DNA of 6,300 bases from Candidatus Falkowiibacteriota bacterium (GTDB lineage Bacteria > Patescibacteriota > Patescibacteriia > Patescibacteriales > UBA12075): contig JAUVLY010000050.1 in assembly GCA_030600505.1 (NCBI GenBank), positions 1 to 6,300 on the forward strand. Reading direction: 5' to 3'. Both the position numbers and the translations under genes were made by a program. This document shows positions 1 through 4,447 of this stretch, piece after piece (the first letter of the stretch is position 1; each line of letters begins with the position of its first letter). The notes below the pieces were generated by a model, which was given only the letters and a program-made list of their open reading frames with translations, was not told where the DNA came from and ran no database searches.

Positions 1-6
1 GCATGT

Positions 7-30
7 GCCGCATTCGTAGCGCGGCTTTTT
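7..30 (+). terminator. Possible rho-independent terminator of a gene left of the window
   Basis: A GCCGC arm (7-11) pairs with GCGGC (21-25) across a 9-base loop and is followed directly by five T (26-30). This fits a plus-strand intrinsic terminator for a gene lying before the window. An alternative pairing, TAGCGC (17-22) with GCGCTA (31-36), overlaps it, so the fold is not certain. Confidence 0.4.
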
Positions 31-49
31 GCGCTAGCAAAAATAACAT

Positions 50-73
50 AAAAAACCACCTTTGGAAAAGGTG
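50..73 (-). terminator. Rho-independent terminator of the Bro-N gene
   Basis: Read on the minus strand, a perfect 7-bp stem CACCTTT/AAAGGTG (57-63 with 67-73, 3-base loop) is followed by two G and then six T (55 down to 50). It lies about 60 bases beyond the Bro-N stop codon. It is only 17 bases beyond a second stop at 91-93 that closes the neighbouring frame, which suggests the original gene ended at 91. Confidence 0.65.
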
Positions 74-133
74 ATTTTGATTATACAAAACTAAAATTTA
101 TTTTTATCAATTTTTCTTAAATCTTTTAACGCC

Positions 134-364
134 CTAGGGAACATCCTCTAATTTCAGTTGTCGACAAATTGTCGACAACTGAATTTTCTCTTCATCATTA
201 ACACGTTTCTTAATTTTATACCAATAATCACGTGAATTCACACTATCTGTTAATGCCGCGATCACATCAACCACGGAAAACCACCATTCATTATTATGAA
301 TAATTTTACGAATTTTTTTCCCTTTAAAGATTGCTAATTTTGTTGTTGTGATATTTTCAGGCAT
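134..364 (-). pseudogene. Truncated Bro-N (BRO / phage antirepressor-like) domain protein
   Basis: The 76-residue product matches the start of the Bro-N family. It opens with PENITTTKLAIFKGKKIRK, followed by HNNEWWFSVVDVIAALTDS (about 23-41), DYWYKIKKR (about 46-54) and LSTICRQLKL (about 63-72). Bro-N domains occur in viral BRO proteins and phage antirepressors and are thought to bind nucleic acid. From memory, relatives of this type in Patescibacteria run to well over 200 residues and continue after RQLKL with a DCANTEG...IQSIPSPKAEPF segment. All of that is missing here: the frame diverges after KLE and stops at a TAG. In the adjacent frame a charged tail (RALKDLRKIDKNKF) runs from 135 to a stop at 91-93, just before the terminator. 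A deletion plus frameshift is therefore likely. No Shine-Dalgarno site precedes the ATG, and the upstream bases are almost pure A/T. The family call is firm. Whether the short product is made or used is unknown. Confidence 0.72.
153..183. repeat. 31-bp near-perfect palindrome inside the Bro-N gene
   Basis: Arms of 15 bases (TTCAGTTGTCGACAA at 153-167 and its exact reverse complement at 169-183) flank a single central base. Each arm contains a GTCGAC site. The palindrome encodes the conserved QLSTICRQL stretch, so part of the symmetry follows from the peptide (Leu-Ser-Thr against Arg-Gln-Leu codons). The perfect arms are still notable, and they lie 17 bases before the truncated stop codon. Confidence 0.6.
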
Positions 365-368
365 AATT

Positions 369-388
369 TAAATATATTCTAAATATAT
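369..388. repeat. Two TAAATATAT direct repeats just upstream of the Bro-N start
   Basis: TAAATATAT occurs at 369-377 and again at 380-388, a centre-to-centre distance of 11 bases, or one helical turn. The first copy ends 5 bases before the Bro-N ATG. The layout would suit a pair of half-sites for autoregulation, but the region is nearly all A/T and chance is a real alternative. Confidence 0.3.
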
Positions 389-436
389 CATTAATTTGAG
401 AAAAAATAAAACAAAAAAGATCTCCTATACTCAGAC

Positions 437-442
437 ATTATA
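437..442 (-). promoter_or_regulatory. Possible -10 element for the Bro-N gene
   Basis: A perfect TATAAT reads on the minus strand from 442 to 437. It would give a leader of roughly 65 bases to the ATG at 364. No convincing -35 box lies 16-18 bases upstream of it, so this is tentative. Confidence 0.25.
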
Positions 443-459
443 AGCTCACTACATTGACT

Positions 460-497
460 TTTACGCTTATTTATGATTAAGTGTAATATAATTCACT
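460..497 (+). promoter_or_regulatory. Putative promoter of the 83-aa membrane protein gene, with a dyad over the -10
   Basis: A consensus TATAAT lies at 487-492, overlapping TAATAT at 484-489. The latter sits 18 bases after TTTACG (460-465, 4 of 6 to the -35 consensus). A TTGACT at 454-459 is too far upstream for normal spacing. The -10 area is framed by AGTG (480-483) and CACT (494-497), an imperfect dyad with arms TTNAGTG/CACTNAA and a 10-base centre, placed where a repressor could block the promoter. Either -10 leaves a leader of about 50 bases. Confidence 0.4.
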
Positions 498-536
498 AAA
501 ATAATAAAAAACAACTTTGCCCTTAACATTTTGGAA

Positions 537-542
537 AGGAGG
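537..542 (+). promoter_or_regulatory. Shine-Dalgarno site that sets the start at 549
   Basis: AGGAGG lies six bases before the ATG at 549-551. A TTG at 531 is in the same frame, but using it would put this site inside the coding sequence and leave TTG without a ribosome site of its own. The ATG is therefore preferred. Confidence 0.8.
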
Positions 543-548
543 AAAATA

Positions 549-800
549 ATGGAAACAAAGCCAATAGTAAATATTGTTAGCACAATAATCTGGAGCGACT
601 TGATCCCTATAATAATTTTATTCAGCCACCCGGTTTCCGAAATAAGAATAGCCTGCGCCGCCTGGCTGTCGATTGCTTTTCCATTTACTTATATCTTGCT
701 AAATTCTAAAAAAAGGTTTGGCAAAACGCGAAAAATCATTATGGCTATTGGCCCATTAATAGTGATAATACTCGCCATTTTTTGGCCAATCGCCAAATAA
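549..800 (+). CDS. Small hypothetical protein with three predicted membrane segments
   Basis: The product of 83 residues is not recognised. It starts METKPIVNIV and is almost entirely hydrophobic. Segments near 7-26 (with Asp17 inside), 33-52 and 63-81 look like membrane helices, and only short polar turns separate them. The basic stretch KKRFGKTRKI (54-63) between helices two and three should face the cytoplasm, which would put the N-terminus outside. No signal peptidase site, catalytic motif or known domain is visible. The gene stands alone between its own promoter region and a strong terminator at 824-870. Two further small membrane protein genes follow, and the first of them (at 980) shares upstream sequence blocks with this one. 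The small size, three helices and single-gene unit would suit a holin-like, toxin-like or stress-related membrane protein, but nothing in the sequence decides this. The strong ribosome site and terminator make it very likely a real gene. Confidence 0.75.
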   Translation: METKPIVNIVSTIIWSDLIPIIILFSHPVSEIRIACAAWLSIAFPFTYILLNSKKRFGKTRKIIMAIGPLIVIILAIFWPIAK

Positions 801-823
801 TCAGCATATTTCGCGAAAAAAAG

Positions 824-870
824 AGCCGTTTCGCTTTTGTATAAACAAACGAAACGGCTTTTATTCTTTT
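824..870 (+). terminator. Strong rho-independent terminator after the 83-aa gene
   Basis: A perfect 10-bp stem AGCCGTTTCG (824-833) pairs with CGAAACGGCT (850-859). A further 5-bp inner stem TTTGT/ACAAA (836-840 with 845-849) closes a 4-base loop, leaving a 2-base bulge. A T-rich run TTTATTCTTTT follows. Seven A at 816-822 precede the stem, so it could also stop minus-strand transcription. Confidence 0.85.
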
Positions 871-886
871 CTCCCCTGGCGCCACA

Positions 887-925
887 TTGACAATTACTAA
901 TATTTATTGTAATACTATATTTAAT
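887..925 (+). promoter_or_regulatory. Putative promoter of the 88-aa / 145-aa operon
   Basis: A consensus -35 TTGACA lies at 887-892. At 17-base spacing the -10 would be TAATAC (910-915), which is a weak match. Better matches TACTAT (913-918) and TATATT (916-921) stand at 20 and 23 bases. The -35 is clear but the exact -10 is not. It starts 17 bases after the T-rich tail of the preceding terminator. Confidence 0.45.
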
Positions 926-941
926 CACTAAAACTAGGTAT

Positions 942-953
942 AGAGCTAGCTCT
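942..953. promoter_or_regulatory. 12-bp perfect palindrome in the leader, possible operator
   Basis: AGAGCTAGCTCT is its own reverse complement. It sits between the promoter and the ribosome site of the 88-aa gene and overlaps the start of a CTTAACAT block shared with the leader of the 83-aa gene. It could be a repressor site in the early transcribed region. The palindrome itself is absent upstream of the 83-aa gene. Confidence 0.35.
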
Positions 954-979
954 TAACATCTTAAACAGAGGAGGAACAA

Positions 980-1246
980 ATGAAAAATAAAAAAGATAGT
1001 AATGAAGAAGGCGGTAAAATCAAAAATTTTTTTCTTAATACTGTTTTGCCAACTTTATTAATCGTCTACTTGATAATGCTCAACATCGTCTGGTTTGTAA
1101 AATTAACTCTAAGCTTAGGTGATCTGGGTAAAATTATTTTCGTAATAATTCTTATGGTCGAAGTGCCGATTGTTATATTTACTGCAATGAACCAGCACTC
1201 TGATCATGAAAAATCTATGCTAGGCGCCATGCCGCAAGAAGACTAA
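980..1246 (+). CDS. Small hypothetical protein with two predicted membrane segments
   Basis: The product of 88 residues is not recognised. It has a charged, hydrophilic N-terminus (MKNKKDSNEEGGKIK, 1-15), one hydrophobic helix at about 18-41 and a second at about 49-69, joined by a short turn (LSLGDLGK). A polar tail of about 19 residues (MNQHSDHEK...MPQED) ends the protein. By the positive-inside rule the lysine-rich N-terminus would be cytoplasmic, and with two crossings both ends would be inside. There is no signal peptide cleavage site or catalytic motif. AGGAGG at 969-974 stands 5 bases before the ATG, which fixes the start. The gene ends 35 bases before the next plus-strand gene with no terminator between them, so the two are probably co-transcribed. 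The product may partner the 145-aa membrane protein. Function is unknown. Confidence 0.75.
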   Translation: MKNKKDSNEEGGKIKNFFLNTVLPTLLIVYLIMLNIVWFVKLTLSLGDLGKIIFVIILMVEVPIVIFTAMNQHSDHEKSMLGAMPQED

Positions 1247-1268
1247 AAAATAAAAAACATTAAAACAA

Positions 1269-1278
1269 AAGGAGGTGA
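1269..1278 (+). promoter_or_regulatory. Full-length consensus Shine-Dalgarno site
   Basis: AAGGAGGTGA, ten bases complementary to the classical 16S rRNA 3' end, lies three bases before the ATG at 1282 (six bases counted from AGGAGG). Such a long match suggests high translation of the 145-aa protein relative to the preceding gene. Confidence 0.7.
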
Positions 1279-1281
1279 ACG

Positions 1282-1719
1282 ATGGGATTTGAGATACTTC
1301 CATATAGTACTGGTAACGGCTTAATGGCTGCGCAACCGTTTTTTAACATTATTATTGATCCAATAATTATTATTTTCCTGATTATTGTCTCCGCCATTAT
1401 TCTGCCGATTATCTGTATCATAACCATGGGAACGAGCCGCAAAAAAGTAGATCATCAAGTAGTTAAACTGGAAATCATGATCCCTGCTTTTTTAAAGATC
1501 TTCATGGACATTAAAACAAACTACGGGCAATCCTGCAACATGGTTTATACCATAAGACGTATGGAGCTTGAACTCTTGGAACTAAAATCAAAAAAACTTA
1601 TTAATCTACAGCCGGATAAAATTATAGCTCTGCGAAAAAAAATAGGCAAAATTAATGCCTATGCCAAGGATAATAAAGCCTGGCGCAAGCCATGCCCAAA
1701 ATATCTAAGAAGCTTATAG
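1282..1719 (+). CDS. Hypothetical protein: membrane anchor plus basic cytoplasmic domain
   Basis: The product of 145 residues is not recognised. After a short N-terminus (MGFEILPYSTGNG) comes a long Ile-rich hydrophobic segment at about 20-49, with Asp26 near its start. The segment is long for one helix and could be one tilted helix or a helix with a re-entrant part. TSRKK (51-55) follows as a stop-transfer signal, which would place the rest in the cytoplasm. The soluble part has a Met/Ile-rich stretch (about 60-76), a charged helix RRMELELLELKSKK (92-105) and a strongly basic C-terminal third ending WRKPCPKYLRSL. Cysteines are at 45, 85 and 138 and form no recognisable metal site. The tail is the kind that binds phospholipid heads, nucleic acid or a partner protein, but this is only inference. 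It is the second gene of a probable two-gene operon and is followed by a terminator hairpin at 1737-1766. It converges on the minus-strand polysaccharide genes and is unlikely to belong to that pathway. Confidence 0.78.
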   Translation: MGFEILPYSTGNGLMAAQPFFNIIIDPIIIIFLIIVSAIILPIICIITMGTSRKKVDHQVVKLEIMIPAFLKIFMDIKTNYGQSCNMVYTIRRMELELLELKSKKLINLQPDKIIALRKKIGKINAYAKDNKAWRKPCPKYLRSL

Positions 1720-1731
1720 CTTCAACCAGAC

Positions 1732-1773
1732 AAAAAAGCGCTCATCGCTAGTAACGGATGGGCGCTATTATTT
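1732..1773. terminator. Bidirectional terminator between convergent genes
   Basis: AGCGCTCATC (1737-1746) pairs with GATGGGCGCT (1757-1766), ten pairs with one G-T wobble. On the plus strand ATTATTTT follows, ending the small-gene operon. On the minus strand the A run 1732-1737 becomes a six-T tail, which would end the transcript of the 823-aa protein gene. Confidence 0.8.
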
Positions 1774-1793
1774 TAAACAAAAGTTATCATATA

Positions 1794-1849
1794 CTCCCCT
1801 CTCCTTTTTCTCCCCTCTCCTTGGGAAGGAGAGGGGTTGGGGGTGAGGT
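1794..1849. repeat. GC-rich dispersed-type repeat with an 11-bp hairpin
   Basis: CTCCCCTCTCCTT occurs at 1794-1806 and again at 1810-1822. The second copy forms the left arm of a perfect 11-bp hairpin (1812-1822 with 1826-1836, loop GGG), followed by a G-rich arm ending GGGTGAGG. One minus-strand frame through it reads LTPNPSPSQGEG. From memory, this peptide reading is a hallmark of an intergenic repeat scattered through many unrelated bacterial genomes and often mis-annotated as protein. It lies within 70 bases of the stop of the 823-aa gene and differs sharply in composition from its AT-rich surroundings. Confidence 0.75.
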
Positions 1850-1860
1850 AGAAGGGCGGT

Positions 1861-4332
1861 TTATTCCAATATATCGGCAAACTGCTTTTTAACCGCTTCA
1901 ATAGAGGCCTCGTCCCTGAGGATTGAGAGAAGCTTGTCAACCGCAGCTTGCGTATTAACTGTTTCCCCGGTCTTTTGATAAAGCACGGCCAGGGAGTAGA
2001 TGGCATTGGCATGGTTCTGGTTGGCGGCCACGATAGAAAGGAAAATCTGTTCCGCGGCCTGGAGATCGCTATTCTTCTTAACCACCGAGCCGGTTTCCTG
2101 CTCCGGTGTAACACTAAGGTCCGTAGTTGGCGTAGTTGTGCTTGTTGGACCCATGTCCGGGGTTAAATCCTGCTTGGAGATCTCATCAAAGGCGTCCTGG
2201 GCGATCTGTGGCTGTGAAACACCGCGGTTAAAGTAAAGCCGGCCCAGCTCAAAACGGTAATCCAGATTGTTACGGGCAACCAGGCTAGCCCGCTTAAGCT
2301 GCTCGATCGCGTCGTCAATATCCCCCAGCTTTTCGGAAGCAATTGCTTTGCCGTAATAAGCAGCGGCCAAATCACCTTTCTTGGCGATTGAATCATCATA
2401 TTTCTTGATCGCCTCGCTGATATAATATTTCTTTTCTTCCGGATCAGTCTCGGCATTCGCCCGCGCCATATTTACCAGAGCAATACGGAGATGCGGAGTC
2501 GGGTTCTTCGGATCCAGCTCAATTACCTTATTGTAGAGCTGTTCCGCCCATTCCAGCGCCCCGCGGGTATAAAAACTGGCGTTTTCATAGATCAGGGCCA
2601 AGGACTCGTTATTGCTGGCCCGATTGCCGGATATTTCAACTGCCATTTTACCCTGCTCAATCGCCTGGCTAAGGTTAACCCCCACATCGGTTTGCGCTTT
2701 ACCGCTTAGGGCGGCCTGGTTAGCCAAGGCCATATAATTATTCGCCAGATTAATATAATAAGCATCCTGATAAGGGGCTAAGGCTACTGCCCGCTGCAAT
2801 ATTTGTATTTTTTCCGCCGGTTTATTGGCCTTCAGAGCCTGGTGCGCGTACACATCGGCTAAATACATTTTCAGTCCCATAGTAAAGAGAACCACGACTC
2901 CGGCACTCACGCAAAGGAAAATCGCGGCCAAAGCCAAGGCAAATTTAGGTGAAGACCGGAAAGACAGTTTAACTTCTTTAAATTTTTCCGGATACATTAC
3001 CAGGCTGGAAGCAACCGCGAACACCGCGATCAGCATGGTAACGAGTATCATAGCATTGTTCAACGCGAACAAAATCGCAAACAGCAACACTGATATTAAG
3101 CTGGCAAACAGCCCCAAAAGGATGGAATGCTCGTTCTCCTTGCCGGTCTTAATAAGGGCAAGAAAAGTAACTGACAATGAAATTAAAATAATTACTATCA
3201 CGCTAATAAGCCCAAGCAGTCCAACAGTGGATAATATCTCGAACAAGGAACCCGAGGCCGAATCAAAACGGACATTCCAGAGAGCGGAATTATTAAATTC
3301 ACCGGATTTAAACTTGGCAAAATCATAATAAAAAGTTGAGGGTCCGGATCCAAATATTGGATTCTCCATGACGGCTGATTTGGAAATATTCCAGGAAGCT
3401 TGCCGGGAAAGGCTGATTTCCGCCGGCAGCCCCATGTTAACGAGATTAAAGTTACCCAACACCAAAAGGATGATAAGGGCTAAAAATGTCGCTAAAGGTA
3501 TGATCATATTATTACCGGACACCTTGATGATCTTAGCGAGAAAAAACATAAGCACTATAACCAAGCCAACAATGCCAATCGGCCAAAATGTAAATCCATT
3601 TAATAGGGCCAATATCGCCAAGCCGGCAATCGCCACCGCGCCAAGTAGAGTTTTAATCACAACAAGGAGCACTTTATTCGCGCGCGGCATTAGCTCCCTT
3701 GTCTGCGTGGCCGCGACTATTAAGAGCGGCAAAACCGTGAGCACGAACATGGTTAAACCGGACAAAGAGCCAATTGGGTTAAAACCCCGATTTTTTAAAA
3801 GTTCAAAAGGTAAAACATAAATTTCCATTAGCTGCAGCAGTGAAAAAACGATCAATAAACCGCTAGAAATAATAAGTGACCAAAATACTTTTTTAATTTT
3901 TTTAAGGTCTAGATTATTTACTACCAGATAATAAAACAAAGCAAAGATTACGAGCGCGGAAAAACTTTTTGCGGCCGAGCCGTAAGCACCGATCAATGAA
4001 TCTTTGGTACTGACCGAAAGAACCGTTGATATGGCAAATATTACCAAGGCCGCCAAAATCGGAATATCCAAGGGCGTCCGCTTAAGTTTTAATTCGCCCG
4101 TAATTACTCCCTTGGTTACCCAGGCAACCACCCCGATAAGCACCAGGAAGTAGAAAAGAACCATTTTTTCAAAACCAATTCCCTGGGCGACTAACCCGGT
4201 AAAAAACAAAGGGCAAAGGAAAAAAACCAGCATAATGGAGCCGGTAATAATAAAGTCTAATCCACTACTGGACCGGCTAAGCACTTTGCTGGCAGAAATA
4301 TTAGTTTTAGTTAAAGGTTTTGTTTCTGGCAT
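1861..4332 (-). CDS. O-antigen ligase/polymerase-like membrane protein with C-terminal TPR domain
   Basis: The 823-residue product has about 13 hydrophobic segments between residues 27 and 486. A large non-membrane loop lies at about 297-367, and a soluble domain runs from about 487 to 823. The loop carries the pattern of the Wzy_C / O-antigen ligase family: SRQASWNISKSAVMENPIFG at 309-328, GSGPSTFYYDF, and SGSLFEILSTVGLLG at 360-374. These enzymes polymerise lipid-linked glycan or move it to an acceptor on the outer face of the membrane. Where many relatives read HNSFLEIL, this one has Ser-Gly-Ser, so the usual loop His is missing. The soluble part holds TPR-like helix pairs, clear at 592-625 (ending VIELDPKNPTPHLRIAL), 636-717 and 756-800, for protein contacts. 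A Thr/Pro-rich linker (about 728-743) interrupts the repeats. No Shine-Dalgarno site precedes the ATG, but a good promoter ends about 15 bases before the probable transcript start. Two glycosyltransferase genes lie upstream on the same strand. Ligase and polymerase cannot be told apart from sequence alone. Confidence 0.85.
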   Translation of the reverse strand: MPETKPLTKTNISASKVLSRSSSGLDFIITGSIMLVFFLCPLFFTGLVAQGIGFEKMVLFYFLVLIGVVAWVTKGVITGELKLKRTPLDIPILAALVIFAISTVLSVSTKDSLIGAYGSAAKSFSALVIFALFYYLVVNNLDLKKIKKVFWSLIISSGLLIVFSLLQLMEIYVLPFELLKNRGFNPIGSLSGLTMFVLTVLPLLIVAATQTRELMPRANKVLLVVIKTLLGAVAIAGLAILALLNGFTFWPIGIVGLVIVLMFFLAKIIKVSGNNMIIPLATFLALIILLVLGNFNLVNMGLPAEISLSRQASWNISKSAVMENPIFGSGPSTFYYDFAKFKSGEFNNSALWNVRFDSASGSLFEILSTVGLLGLISVIVIILISLSVTFLALIKTGKENEHSILLGLFASLISVLLFAILFALNNAMILVTMLIAVFAVASSLVMYPEKFKEVKLSFRSSPKFALALAAIFLCVSAGVVVLFTMGLKMYLADVYAHQALKANKPAEKIQILQRAVALAPYQDAYYINLANNYMALANQAALSGKAQTDVGVNLSQAIEQGKMAVEISGNRASNNESLALIYENASFYTRGALEWAEQLYNKVIELDPKNPTPHLRIALVNMARANAETDPEEKKYYISEAIKKYDDSIAKKGDLAAAYYGKAIASEKLGDIDDAIEQLKRASLVARNNLDYRFELGRLYFNRGVSQPQIAQDAFDEISKQDLTPDMGPTSTTTPTTDLSVTPEQETGSVVKKNSDLQAAEQIFLSIVAANQNHANAIYSLAVLYQKTGETVNTQAAVDKLLSILRDEASIEAVKKQFADILE

Positions 4333-4354
4333 AGAATTTTATTTGTAGTTTATT

Positions 4355-4383
4355 ATTAGAATATTTTAATCTCTATTAGTCAA
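4355..4383 (-). promoter_or_regulatory. Promoter of the O-antigen ligase-like gene
   Basis: On the minus strand TTGACT (4383-4378, 5 of 6) and TCTAAT (4360-4355, 5 of 6) are separated by exactly 17 bases. Initiation about seven bases downstream would leave a leader of only about 15 bases before the ATG at 4332, with no Shine-Dalgarno site. The gene can thus be transcribed separately from the glycosyltransferases, although no terminator hairpin separates them. Confidence 0.6.
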
Positions 4384-4447
4384 GCCTTAGCTATCCACAT
4401 ATTTATCTTTTACATAATAACATATTATCAAAATTCAAATAAAAAGT

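Noticed and set aside
531..551. TTG start at 531 for the 83-aa gene
   Set aside because: It would place the perfect AGGAGG inside the coding sequence; the ATG at 549 has that site at ideal spacing.
689..928. Minus-strand frame of 79 codons antisense to the 83-aa gene
   Set aside because: It runs through the strong terminator hairpin and overlaps a better plus-strand gene; no ribosome site is seen.
1260..1442. Minus-strand frame of 60 codons rich in Ile and Met
   Set aside because: It is the mirror of the Ile-rich membrane segment of the 145-aa protein.
1773..2114. Minus-strand reading frame of 113 codons containing LTPNPSPSQGEG
   Set aside because: It is the shifted frame of the ligase-like gene running on into the GC-rich repeat; its codons show no independent protein character.
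2825..3820. Two plus-strand frames of 167 and 150 codons inside the ligase-like gene
   Set aside because: They lie antisense to a well-supported membrane protein gene, have no ribosome site or recognisable domain, and are explained by its codon bias.
4414..4428. ATAATA/TATTAT inverted repeat as a terminator for the glycosyltransferases
   Set aside because: The stem is six A-T pairs without a T tail; too weak to call a terminator.
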